Shown here piece by piece: positions 17,394 through 28,231 of a stretch of 41,579 nt of DNA (the first letter of the stretch is position 1; every line of letters starts with the position of its first letter). The translations under genes and the position numbers were made by a program. The DNA is from Delftia sp. PS-11 (GTDB taxonomy: Bacteria > Pseudomonadota > Gammaproteobacteria > Burkholderiales > Burkholderiaceae_C), in the NCBI RefSeq assembly GCF_029870285.1, contig NZ_JACSYA010000040.1, forward strand, positions 1 through 41,579. The letters run 5' to 3'. The notes under the pieces were generated by a model. That model did not search any database and was not told the DNA's origin. It saw nothing but the letters and a program-made list of their open reading frames with translations.

Positions 17394-17956
17394 AATGCAA
17401 AAAGCCACTGCGGCAGGGAGGATTCTCCCTGATCGAACTGATGGTGGCGCTAACGATACTGGGTGTCTTGGCATCCTTTGCAGCCCCCAGTTTCGTGAGC
17501 TTCCAGCGCAACTCCGAACTCACCTCCGCCACCAACAAGCTGCTGGGCGCCATCAATACCGCCCGCAGCGAGGCGATGAAGACCGGACGCAACGCCTATG
17601 TGATTCCTGCCAGCGGCACCGACTGGAGCACAGGCTGGAGAGTCTATGTGGACCTGGATGGCAGCGGCAGCTACAGCGACACATCGGATGCATTGGTGCT
17701 GACGGAGCGCGCGCCACCTTCCTACATTTCTGTCGCCTTGGCTGGCACAGCTACTTCACTGGGTTTCAACAGCTCTGGCTATGCGCGTGATGCGTCCGGC
17801 AATTTACTCAATACGGTCATGACCATCCGGCGTACCGATACATCGACCGCATCCGCCAACGAAGAAACCCGCCGAATCGTCGTCGCTCTTACAGGGCGCA
17901 GCCGGGCATGCAAACCATCTACTGACACCAGTTGCACCACGAGTGCAGCCAATTGA
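17390..17956 (+). CDS. fimT: Minor pseudopilin FimT/GspH type, operon 2
   Basis: A 188-residue prepilin that ends operon 2. The leader MKCKKPLRQGG is followed by FSLIELMVALTILGVLASFAAPSF. It has the GspH/FimT pattern LLGAINTARSEAMKTG, then GWRVYVDLDGSGSYSD and a C-terminal Cys pair (RACKPSTDTSC). ATG 17390 overlaps the pilE stop by 4 bases, which fixes the start. In operon 1 the fimT gene comes first; here it comes last, so the two operons also differ in gene order. Confidence 0.9.
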   Translation: MKCKKPLRQGGFSLIELMVALTILGVLASFAAPSFVSFQRNSELTSATNKLLGAINTARSEAMKTGRNAYVIPASGTDWSTGWRVYVDLDGSGSYSDTSDALVLTERAPPSYISVALAGTATSLGFNSSGYARDASGNLLNTVMTIRRTDTSTASANEETRRIVVALTGRSRACKPSTDTSCTTSAAN

Positions 17957-18088
17957 CGATGGGCGCCTGCTGTCGCACTCTCCAAAGGCGGGCCGTACGC
18001 GATGCGGCTATACCGTAGATGCCGAGACTCGCACTCACTATTGCCCATGCCCCCTGCCGCTGCCCCATTGCCATCGCCAGCTCAGGCG

Positions 18089-19798
18089 ATGCGCGCTCTG
18101 CTCATGACGGTGCTCTTGGCCGTCGTTCCAGTTCTTTGGCTGTCGGGCTGCGCCACCAGCTTGCCAACCCAGGTGGAGCGGCCTGTATCCACCGCTTTTG
18201 AAGCGCCTCAGGACACCCCTCTCGGCAAGCTGCTGCAGCCGCACAAGCCCGCAGGCATTGCCCCGACAGCATCGGCCTTTGCCCTGCTGTCCGGTGCCCA
18301 GGCTGCGTACAGCGCACGCCTGGCGCTGGTCGATGGTGCCCGGCAGACGCTGGATTTGCAGTACTACGCCATTCATGCGGATGCCAGCACGCAGCGGCTG
18401 CTGCGCAGCGTCGCCGATGCAGCGCGGCGCGGTGTGCGTGTACGTGTGCTGCTGGACGATTTTCACAGCACGGGGGCCGATGCCCAGGTCATGCGCCTGG
18501 CTTTTGTGCCCGGCGTCGAGATGCGCATGTTCAATCCGCTGGCTGGCCCGCGCAACTCATCGCTGGGGCGGGCTTTCACGCTGCTGACCGATTTCCAGCG
18601 CGCGCAGCAGCGCATGCACAACAAGCTGTTCATTGCCGACAACGCGATGGGCGTGATCGGCGGGCGCAATCTGGGCGATGCCTATTTCGATGCCGCCAGC
18701 AGCGGGAATTTCGTGGATCTCGATGTACTGGCCGTAGGCCCCATCGTGCGGGATCTGTCGGCCAGCTTCGACAGCTACTGGAACAATCCGCGCGCCTATC
18801 CGGTTCAGTCGCTGATCAGTCTGCAGGAGTTGCAGCAGATGCGAGCCCGCTTCGCCAGCGAGGCCGCGCAGGAGCCCGGCGGCGAAGCCGCAGATGCCGT
18901 ACGCAGCGCACAGTCAACAGCCGAGCTGCAGCGCATGCCAGCACACCACGCTATTTGGGATCGTCAGCCCATGGACCTGCGCCAAGCGCCCTGGACATGG
19001 GCTGCCGCAGCCGTGCTGGCTGACCAGCCTGCCAAGATCGCCTGGGATGGCGATGGCGCTGCAGAAGACGCTCAGCAGCCTGCCAGCGGCACGCTGCCAC
19101 TGGCGCGCACACCGGCCGATCTGCATCCGGCAGCCAGGCCAGTGCTGGCGGCAGAATCGGTGGTCGATGGCCTGCTGGCCCTGGTGCGTTCCGCACGGCG
19201 CGAGCTGCTGGTGGTCTCGCCCTATTTCGTGCCGGGCGATGACATGATGCAGGTTTTCCGCCAGGCCAGGGAACGCGGGGTGCGCGTGCGCATCCTGACC
19301 AATTCCCTGGCCTCCAATGACGCGCCACTGGCCCATGCAGGCTACGCAAGGCACCGCAGGCAATTGCTGGACATGGGGGTCGAGCTGTACGAGTTGCGCA
19401 GCACACCGGCAGGGCTGCGTTCGGCCCTGCGCGCCGGCAGCAGCGCCTCGGGGGCATCCGGTGCTTCGCGGGCCATGCTGCATACCAAGCTGCTGGTGGT
19501 CGATGGGCGGCTGGTGGCGGTGGGCTCGATGAATCTGGACATGCGTTCGCAGTTGCACAACACGGAGATTGCCGTACTGATTGCCAGCAAGGCCTTTGGC
19601 CGGCTGGCGACCCGCAGCATCGAGGAAGGCCTGCAGGACGGCAGCTGGCGCGTGGAGCTCGATGAAAATGCCCGCCTGGTATGGAGGGCGGCGCAAGACA
19701 GTGACCTCAGCGACGCAACGAGCGAGCCCGACGCCAGCTGGAGCCTGCGCCTGCTGCTGTGGCTGATCGGGCCACTGGCGCCCGAACATATGTTGTAG
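18089..19798 (+). CDS. Phospholipase D-family lipoprotein, cardiolipin synthase C-like
   Basis: From the ATG at 18089 the product has 569 residues and a lipoprotein signal: hydrophobic MRALLMTVLLAVVPVLW followed by LSGC, with Cys as the lipidation site. Longer in-frame starts exist at 18002 and 18047 but would add a Pro/Ala-rich stretch before the signal. Two HKD catalytic motifs are complete: HNKLFIADN...GGRN near residue 176 and HTKLLVVDG...GSMN near residue 464, as needed for the phosphatidyltransferase or phospholipase D reaction. Organisation and size fit the ClsC/YmdC group, which makes cardiolipin from phosphatidylglycerol and phosphatidylethanolamine, although a lipoprotein anchor would place the enzyme outside the cytoplasm. 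The reaction is inferred from family. Confidence 0.85.
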   Translation: MRALLMTVLLAVVPVLWLSGCATSLPTQVERPVSTAFEAPQDTPLGKLLQPHKPAGIAPTASAFALLSGAQAAYSARLALVDGARQTLDLQYYAIHADASTQRLLRSVADAARRGVRVRVLLDDFHSTGADAQVMRLAFVPGVEMRMFNPLAGPRNSSLGRAFTLLTDFQRAQQRMHNKLFIADNAMGVIGGRNLGDAYFDAASSGNFVDLDVLAVGPIVRDLSASFDSYWNNPRAYPVQSLISLQELQQMRARFASEAAQEPGGEAADAVRSAQSTAELQRMPAHHAIWDRQPMDLRQAPWTWAAAAVLADQPAKIAWDGDGAAEDAQQPASGTLPLARTPADLHPAARPVLAAESVVDGLLALVRSARRELLVVSPYFVPGDDMMQVFRQARERGVRVRILTNSLASNDAPLAHAGYARHRRQLLDMGVELYELRSTPAGLRSALRAGSSASGASGASRAMLHTKLLVVDGRLVAVGSMNLDMRSQLHNTEIAVLIASKAFGRLATRSIEEGLQDGSWRVELDENARLVWRAAQDSDLSDATSEPDASWSLRLLLWLIGPLAPEHML

Positions 19799-19807
19799 CG
19801 ACAGGCG

Positions 19808-20785
19808 CTACAGGCCCGGCCATGGCCTTTGCGCCAGCGCACCGACCCACATGGTGATTTCGCGCTGGTCGGTCTGCGTGCGCAGTTCCTGGTAGGCCTG
19901 CTCGGCCTGCGGGAAGCGCCGGCGCATCAGGTTCAGCCATTGCTTGAGGCGTCCTGCGCGCTGGCGCGGCTCCAGGTCTTCGCAGACCATTTCCCAGAAG
20001 CGCTGCACCTGGGGGATCAGTTCATGCCACTGCACGACATGCGGGCGGTCTGCCTGCCCGCCCTCGACGGCAGCGCGTATGGCATGTGCCAGTCCCGGAT
20101 CGGCGACAATGCCCCGGCCCAGCATCAGGTCGTCACAGCCCGATTGCTCGCGGCAGCGCAGCGCGTCTTCGACGGTCCAGATTTCGCCATTGGCGATGAC
20201 GGGTACGGCCACAGCCTCGCGGATGCGCGGGATCAGTTCCCAGTAGGCCGGCGGCCGGTAGCCGTCGAGCTTGGTGCGCGCATGCACGACGATTTCGCAG
20301 GCGCCGCCGTCCTGCATGGCCTGCGCGCATTCGGTCATCAGGGTGCTGTCGTTGAAGCCCAGGCGCATCTTGGCCGATACCGGCATGTGTGCGGGCACCG
20401 CCGCGCGCACTGCCGCCACCACACGCGCAATCTGGCCGGGGTCCTGCAGCAGCGCGGCGCCACCGCCGTGGCGGTTCACGACTTTGGCAGGGCAGCCGAA
20501 GTTGAGATCAATCCCCTCCGGCCCCAGCCGGGCCAGATTGGCTGCGTTGGCCGCCATGCTGTCCGGGTCCGAGCCCAGCAGTTGCGCACGCACGGGAACG
20601 CCTGCCAGCGTGCGGCTGCCGTTGCGCAGTTCGGGCATGGTGCGCAGAAACACCTTGTCAGGCAGCAAAGAGCCCGTGATGCGGATGAACTCCGAGACAC
20701 AGCGGTCCGCGCCACCGACGCGCGTGAGCACATCGCGCAGTACAAAATCGAGCAAACCCTCCATGGGTGCCAGCAACAGTTTCAT
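19808..20785 (-). CDS. dusC: tRNA-dihydrouridine synthase, DusC type
   Basis: A 325-residue FMN enzyme that reduces specific uridines of tRNA to dihydrouridine with NADPH. The start MKLLLAPMEGLLD at 20785 is where Dus proteins normally begin; an upstream extension to 20836 adds an unrelated stretch. The catalytic Cys lies in NFGCPAKVVNRHGGG (about residue 98). Other family motifs are VSAKMRLGF, EIVVHARTKLDGY, VIANGEIW and DDLMLGRGIVADP. The lack of a DusA- or DusB-type extension and the short C-terminal helical domain favour DusC, expected at U16. The gene converges on the lipoprotein gene with only 9 bases between stops. Confidence 0.92.
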   Translation of the reverse strand: MKLLLAPMEGLLDFVLRDVLTRVGGADRCVSEFIRITGSLLPDKVFLRTMPELRNGSRTLAGVPVRAQLLGSDPDSMAANAANLARLGPEGIDLNFGCPAKVVNRHGGGAALLQDPGQIARVVAAVRAAVPAHMPVSAKMRLGFNDSTLMTECAQAMQDGGACEIVVHARTKLDGYRPPAYWELIPRIREAVAVPVIANGEIWTVEDALRCREQSGCDDLMLGRGIVADPGLAHAIRAAVEGGQADRPHVVQWHELIPQVQRFWEMVCEDLEPRQRAGRLKQWLNLMRRRFPQAEQAYQELRTQTDQREITMWVGALAQRPWPGL

Positions 20786-20961
20786 CGCCTTGGTTCCAGC
20801 CCGCCGGGGGCCTTTCATCTTCCATATTTCAAACAAAACCGGCCTGCGGCCCTGCCACGGCTGGCGATTGTGCCTTTCATGGCACGCATTGATGCGGTCG
20901 TCACGCCAATGTCATGGAGTCAACGTGCAATCGGGGCTTTGACGGACGGACCCGGATCGCC

Positions 20962-21489
20962 ATGCAGCTGCAAAAAACCGCCAAGGCACTCGAAGAGCTA
21001 CAGCCCGGCCGCCGGAGTCTGCCTCTGCGCGCCCGCTCCCTGCTGCTGATGGCTGACCGCCACCCCGAAGCAGAACTGCGGGAAATCTTCGGCATGGAGG
21101 CCGACACCCTCATTGCCGAGCTCATCGCCAGCGGCCACCTGCTGCGCATCGCTGACAGCGCGCCCGCGCCAGCTTCTGCGCCACAGCCCGGCATGGCTGC
21201 AGCCACCGCAACGACTGCCACGCCCAGTGCCCCAGCCGCCGCCCTGCCGCTCAGTCTTGCGGGTACGCGCATGTACCTTTTCGACCTGTGCGAGCGCATG
21301 TTTGCCAAACGGCACGACGAACTGGCGCGGCAATTGCGCGAGCGGCTGCGCGAAGCGCGTGATCTGCCCGCATTGCAGGCCAGCGCGCAGGCCCTGCTGG
21401 AGGCCGTGCAGCAGCATGCGGGAGATGAGCGCGCAGACGCGTTGCGCGAGCGGCTGCAGCATCTGCTGCACCAGGAGGCTGTGGCCTAG
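20962..21489 (+). CDS. Conserved-looking protein of unknown function
   Basis: A 175-residue protein I do not recognise. The start at 20962 (MQLQKTAKALEEL) is preferred; an in-frame extension to 20914 is possible. The N-terminal part (about 1-65) is helical and resembles a winged-helix-like segment (LPLRARSLLLMADRHPEAELREIFGMEADTLIAELIASGHLLRI). An Ala/Pro-rich linker (about 70-105) leads to a second helical domain rich in Arg and Glu (LFDLCERMFAKRHDELARQLRERLREARDL). No signal or membrane segment. The stop codon overlaps that of the convergent methyltransferase gene within CTAG. Codon use looks native. Confidence 0.75.
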   Translation: MQLQKTAKALEELQPGRRSLPLRARSLLLMADRHPEAELREIFGMEADTLIAELIASGHLLRIADSAPAPASAPQPGMAAATATTATPSAPAAALPLSLAGTRMYLFDLCERMFAKRHDELARQLRERLREARDLPALQASAQALLEAVQQHAGDERADALRERLQHLLHQEAVA

Positions 21490-22700
21490 GCCACCCCCAG
21501 CCGCCACAGCGACGTCACTTCGGCACCACGGGCTGCGTGCAGCGGATCGGCGGCATCCATGGACTTGCCATGGCGTGGACGGATGTCTTCGCGGCCCAGC
21601 ACGCGCAGGCCTGCGGCGGCAATCCAGGCCAGCAGTTGCTCGCGCGAGCGCAGCTGCAGATGCTCGGCCAGGTCGGAGAGGATCAGCCAGCCTTCGCCCT
21701 GCGGCAGCAAATGGCCTGCCAGCCCCTGGAGAAAGCCGCGCAGCATGCGGCTGTCTTCATCGTAGACAGCCTGCTCCAGAACGGAGCTGGCCTTGCCAGG
21801 CAGCCAGGGCGGATTGCAGACCACCAGCGCGGCGCGGCCTTCGGGGAAAAGGTCGGCGCGGCACAGCGTGGCCCGGGCCGAAAGGCCCAGGCGGGAGAGA
21901 TTGCTTCGGGCACAGTCCAGCGCACGCTCGCTGAGGTCAGTGCCCACAACCTGGTGCACACCGCGATGCAGCAGCAGGGCCGACAGCACGCCCGTACCCA
22001 CGCCAATATCCCAGGCACAGGCATCGGACGCACGCAGCGCCGCTGGCAAAGGAGCGCGCGCCACCAGATCCAGGTATTCTCCGCGCACTGGCGAAAACAC
22101 GCCGTAGTGCGGATGGATGCGCATGCCGTCGATGCCGGGCAGGGTCAGCTCCACACCCTTCTTGCGCCATTCATGGGCACCCAGTGCACCCATCAGTTCG
22201 CGCAGCGGCACGACCACGCGCTGCACATCGCCGGCAGGCAGCTCGCCCCAGGCCTCGCGGCAGGCCATGCTCCAGTCGGGTGCACGGCGCAGGGCGCAGT
22301 GCCATTGCGCATCCAGCTCGATCATCAGGCTGGACAGCACACGGGCGCGCTGCGCCTGCGCCTGGCGGTACAGGTGGAAAGCATGGGGGAAGGCCGCAGC
22401 CTGTGCCGCTGCGCTGCCGGGCTTGCGGGCCTTGGGCTTTTTGTCGAGGCGCCGGCCCAGCGCCTGCAGCAACTGGCGGGCGTTGTGGAAGTCACCGCGC
22501 CACAGCAGTGCCGTGCCCTCACAGGCCTTTCGGTAGGCCGTGTCGGCAGACAGGCTGTCGTCGGCGGTTTCGACACGGCGCGGCGGGGACATGCTGCTGT
22601 CCGTGCGCCACCATGCGCTGTGCGCCTGGCCCTGTTCCTGCCAGTGCAGCAGGGTCCAGCTCGGGGATGAGGGCATGACCTGCTGCACCATGCGGAACAA
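21486..22700 (-). CDS. Class I SAM-dependent methyltransferase with NPPW motif
   Basis: Up to 404 residues; alternative starts at 22691 and 22676 would shorten the N-terminus slightly. The last ~200 residues form a Rossmann methyltransferase domain: WDIGVGTGVLSALLLH (SAM loop, near 229), VVGTDLSERALDCARSNL (acidic residue for ribose) and VVCNPPWLPG (near 294). The NPPW tetrapeptide is typical of enzymes that methylate amide or exocyclic amino nitrogens, such as HemK/PrmC, RsmC and RlmF types. The N-terminal ~190 residues are an unassigned domain, so the substrate is unknown. It begins directly at the end of the GNAT gene, suggesting one transcript. Confidence 0.82.
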   Translation of the reverse strand: MFRMVQQVMPSSPSWTLLHWQEQGQAHSAWWRTDSSMSPPRRVETADDSLSADTAYRKACEGTALLWRGDFHNARQLLQALGRRLDKKPKARKPGSAAAQAAAFPHAFHLYRQAQAQRARVLSSLMIELDAQWHCALRRAPDWSMACREAWGELPAGDVQRVVVPLRELMGALGAHEWRKKGVELTLPGIDGMRIHPHYGVFSPVRGEYLDLVARAPLPAALRASDACAWDIGVGTGVLSALLLHRGVHQVVGTDLSERALDCARSNLSRLGLSARATLCRADLFPEGRAALVVCNPPWLPGKASSVLEQAVYDEDSRMLRGFLQGLAGHLLPQGEGWLILSDLAEHLQLRSREQLLAWIAAAGLRVLGREDIRPRHGKSMDAADPLHAARGAEVTSLWRLGVA

Positions 22701-23222
22701 TCAGTTCAGAGGGCGCTTGAGGCGCACTTCTTCAATCTTGAGGCCACCGATCTGAGCCGTCTTGGCAGTGGACATCTCGCGCTTGAAGCCAGCCAGCTCA
22801 TGAAAGCGCAGCGCGCGCTCATTGCGCAGCGGCACCCAGGCGGTGACATTGGTGCAGCCTTCTTCGAGCAGGCCATCGCGGGCAGCATCCCACAGCGCAA
22901 CGCCTACGCCCTGATTCCAGTGCGTGGGAGCCGCATAGATGGCCCAGATTTCGCCAGTGGTCTGGCGGGACTTCTCGTCACGGGAGCGGTCGAAGCCCAC
23001 GAAGCCCACGATCTTGTCGCCCTCGATGGCCACTTGCACCTGCGGCTCGCAGAACTCGATGGCTTCGCGCCAATAGGCCTGGCGCTTCTCGACAGACGAC
23101 ATGCTCTTGAGCTGGTCGTCAGGAACAAGCCCTCGGTAAGCCTCCATGGCGGAAGCAGTATGGATCTGGGCAATCGCTTTTGCATCGCGGAGAGTGGCTG
23201 GACGGACCTGGATACTAGACAT
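22701..23222 (-). CDS. GNAT-family N-acetyltransferase
   Basis: A 173-residue protein with the GNAT fold: N-terminal VRPATLRDAKAIAQIH, a central strand VAIEGDKIVGFVGFDR, the acetyl-CoA loop region IYAAPTHWNQGVGVALWDAA (a Q-x-x-G-x-G/A pattern), and C-terminal NERALRFHELAGFKRE. It should transfer an acetyl group from acetyl-CoA to an amine; the substrate is not evident. The start at 23222 is the first Met and gives the normal family length. The downstream methyltransferase gene abuts its stop codon. The roughly 250 bases between it and the aldehyde dehydrogenase stop at 23,472 hold nothing I recognise. Confidence 0.88.
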   Translation of the reverse strand: MSSIQVRPATLRDAKAIAQIHTASAMEAYRGLVPDDQLKSMSSVEKRQAYWREAIEFCEPQVQVAIEGDKIVGFVGFDRSRDEKSRQTTGEIWAIYAAPTHWNQGVGVALWDAARDGLLEEGCTNVTAWVPLRNERALRFHELAGFKREMSTAKTAQIGGLKIEEVRLKRPLN

Positions 23223-23471
23223 GGAAAAACCGAAACGAAAACAGGTGAAAATGCGAGGGCGTGATTTTTACAGGAAACACGCGTTTTGCCTGCGTCTTGG
23301 CTCTTAGCCATGCACGCAAGTACGGCTGTGCGCGATTTCTTGCCCTCAGCTATGGTATGTGCTAGGTGCTCATCAAAACGGAGCACCTCATGCATTGTTT
23401 ACAAGGCTTTGCACGGAACCTATTGACAACCCACCGCAAAGCTGCGATGCAGTGATACCTGCGCAGACGGG

Positions 23472-24908
23472 TCATAGCCAGCGCCGCACCATGTCCATGA
23501 GGCGGTCGAACCGGGCGCCATACGGCGGATACAGCAGTGGCGCCAACGACCAGCGCGACTGCACAAACACGGCCTTCTGGTGGCTCATACGGACGAAGCC
23601 CTGCTCGCTGTGGTACGCGCCCCAGCCGCTTTCGCCTACGCCGCCGAAAGGCAGATTGTCATGCGCAAAATGCAGCAGCGTGTCGTTGACGCACACACCG
23701 CCGCTGACCGTGCGGGCCAGCACGGCATCACGCAGTTTTTCATCGTCACCGAACCAGTAAAGCGCCAGCGGCCTGGAGCCGGCCCCGAGGGCTGCGATCA
23801 CATCGTCCGGGCGGTCGTAGCTGATCACAGGCAGGATGGGGCCGAAAATTTCCTCCTGCATGAGCTGCATCTGGCTGGTGGCATTGAAGACCAGGGCTGG
23901 CGGCATCTGCCGCGCCACGGCATCGCCCTGGGCCAATGCGTCTGCGTCATGCAAGCCGCCCGCCTCCTCCATCCATTCGACATGCGCTCCCAGGCTCTGG
24001 GCCTGGCGTAGCATCTGGCGCAGCCGTGCCAGATGGCGCCGGTTGAGGACAGCGGCATAGTCGGGGTTGCCGGCAAAGCGCGGGAACAGTCGCAGCGCCG
24101 CACTGCGAAAGGCCTGGGCAAAGGCGGCCTCCTGCCCACGGGGCAGCAAAACATAATCAGGCGCAATGCAGGTCTGCCCCGCGTTGAGCAGCTTGCCGTG
24201 GGCAATCTTGAGGGCTGCCGCACGCAGGTCGCAGCCAGGGGCGATGATGCAGGGCGACTTGCCGCCCAGCTCCAGCGTGGTGGGCGTCAGGTGGGCGGCT
24301 GCCGCCAGTGCCACGCGCCGCCCCACCGCCGTTGATCCGGTGAACAGAAGGTGGTCAAAGGGCAGGCCCGAGAACTGGGTTGCCACGCTGACATCGCCCT
24401 GGATGACGGCAAATTCCTCAGGCGCAAAAAACTGGGACACCAGTGCTGCCAGCTGGGCCGATGTGTGAGGCGTCAGTTCGCTGGGCTTGAGCATGACGCG
24501 GTTGCCGGCTGCCAGCGCCGTGATGGCAGGGCCCAGCGCCAGCTGCACGGGGTAATTCCAGGGCGCGATGACGCCCACCACGCCCAGGGGCTGGCGCTCG
24601 ATCCAGCCCCGCCCAGGCATGAGCATCAGGGGCGTGCGCACACGCTGGCGGCGTGACCAGCGCGGCAGATGGCGCAGCGTATGCCTGAGCTGGTTGCGCA
24701 GCACCAGCAGCTCGGCCACTTCGGTGAGCCGGGACGAGCGTATGCCGAAGTCGGCCTGCACGGCAGCTGCCAGCACAGGGCCGTGCTCGTCCAGCAGCTT
24801 TTGCACCCGCAGCAGGCGCTCTCGGCGCACCAGCAGCGGCACATCGATCTGGGCCCGGCTGGCCTGGTACTGGAGATCGAAGATGCGGCGTAGATCCGTC
24901 TGGGTCAT
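23472..24908 (-). CDS. NAD(P)-dependent aldehyde dehydrogenase, coniferyl aldehyde dehydrogenase type
   Basis: A 478-residue cytoplasmic enzyme oxidising aldehydes to acids. Start MTQTDLRRIFDLQ at 24908; an upstream in-frame extension to 25085 crosses a terminator and is not coding. Cofactor region: VIAPWNYPVQLALGP and FTGSTAVGRRV. Catalytic Glu lies in TLELGGKSP (about 211) and the nucleophile Cys in NAGQTCIAPDY (about 244). The C-terminal NLPFGGVGESGWGAYH is typical. The short length and the NAGQTCIAPDY wording match the group that includes CalB-type coniferyl aldehyde dehydrogenases and fatty aldehyde dehydrogenases. The physiological substrate is open, since no phenylpropanoid genes are nearby. 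Confidence 0.9.
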   Translation of the reverse strand: MTQTDLRRIFDLQYQASRAQIDVPLLVRRERLLRVQKLLDEHGPVLAAAVQADFGIRSSRLTEVAELLVLRNQLRHTLRHLPRWSRRQRVRTPLMLMPGRGWIERQPLGVVGVIAPWNYPVQLALGPAITALAAGNRVMLKPSELTPHTSAQLAALVSQFFAPEEFAVIQGDVSVATQFSGLPFDHLLFTGSTAVGRRVALAAAAHLTPTTLELGGKSPCIIAPGCDLRAAALKIAHGKLLNAGQTCIAPDYVLLPRGQEAAFAQAFRSAALRLFPRFAGNPDYAAVLNRRHLARLRQMLRQAQSLGAHVEWMEEAGGLHDADALAQGDAVARQMPPALVFNATSQMQLMQEEIFGPILPVISYDRPDDVIAALGAGSRPLALYWFGDDEKLRDAVLARTVSGGVCVNDTLLHFAHDNLPFGGVGESGWGAYHSEQGFVRMSHQKAVFVQSRWSLAPLLYPPYGARFDRLMDMVRRWL

Positions 24909-24981
24909 AGGGCTCGATGAGAAGAAGACATCTGCGCGTCCCCCTTGCACGGACAGCCTCTGCAAGGGCCGCCCAGGGGAT

Positions 24982-25010
24982 AAAAAAAGGGAGCCCCGCT
25001 CGGGCTCCCC
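24982..25010 (-). terminator. Rho-independent terminator behind the clpB transcript
   Basis: A perfect 8-bp stem, GGGAGCCC and GGGCTCCC with a 5-base loop, is followed on the minus strand by seven T residues. It lies about 80 bases after the stop of the small membrane-protein gene and before the aldehyde dehydrogenase start, so it should end transcription coming from clpB. Confidence 0.88.
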
Positions 25011-25091
25011 GGTATGCCGACTATAGGGGCGGCATGGCGGCGCGCCCTGGCTGCGGATGGACAGGCCGCGTAACGGCTGCTGCAAAACGCA

Positions 25092-25442
25092 TCAGGGTTC
25101 GCGCACTTCGCGGGGCTGAACGTCCACCACATCGCCGCCCCCCGGCAGCACGCCTGCACGGCGGCTGCCGGCCCCGTCGCCGCCGCCCTGGGCGCGCTGA
25201 GGGCGCTGCGCCATCCACTCGGATCCCGAGCGGTAGACGGTCTGCCAGCCTGCACGCGGGCTCATGCGCATGGACCAGGGCATCACGGGCTGGCCCGTCA
25301 GCTTGGCCCACAAGGCGCGTGCGCCCCACAGCAGCGCCAGCAGTGCAGCCACGGTCAAGAGGCTGACAAAGAAGACCAGGCCGATCAGCATCAGCGCGAT
25401 GCGAACCGTCCAGCGGGTCAAGGTGGCGGCGAAATCGTTCAA
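25092..25442 (-). CDS. Small membrane protein of unknown function downstream of clpB
   Basis: A 116-residue protein with TTG start codon at 25442, supported by AAAGG about 7 bases upstream. Residues about 12-42 form a long hydrophobic region (IALMLIGLVFFVSLLTVAALLALLWGARALW), enough for one long or two short membrane helices. The rest is a basic, then Gly/Pro-rich tail that looks disordered. I recognise no domain. It begins 26 bases after the clpB stop and ends before a strong terminator, so it is probably co-transcribed with clpB and heat-inducible. Confidence 0.68.
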   Translation of the reverse strand: MNDFAATLTRWTVRIALMLIGLVFFVSLLTVAALLALLWGARALWAKLTGQPVMPWSMRMSPRAGWQTVYRSGSEWMAQRPQRAQGGGDGAGSRRAGVLPGGGDVVDVQPREVREP

Positions 25443-25468
25443 AGCAAAGCCTTTCTGGGTTCCCGGCG

Positions 25469-28081
<2,613 letters not shown>

Positions 28082-28120
28082 GGTGTTTCTTTCCGTTGCT
28101 GGAACAGCGTCATTGCGATT

Positions 28121-28149
28121 TATCTGATGCCCGCCGGGAAAATTTCAAG
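28121..28149 (-). promoter_or_regulatory. Putative sigma-32 heat-shock promoter of clpB
   Basis: On the minus strand a perfect CTTGAAA -35 element (28149-28143) is followed after 12 bases by GCATCAGATA (28130-28121), a partial match to the CCCCATnT -10 of RpoH promoters. It ends about 40 bases before the clpB start codon. Position and -35 match make the call likely; the -10 is imperfect. Confidence 0.65.
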
Positions 28150-28231
28150 ACATGCGCCAAGCGCAGGACCATACTCGCGCCTGCCTCCAGACAGCGCCTT
28201 GCGCCAGATCAAGCCCGCAGGAGCCCTGCCA

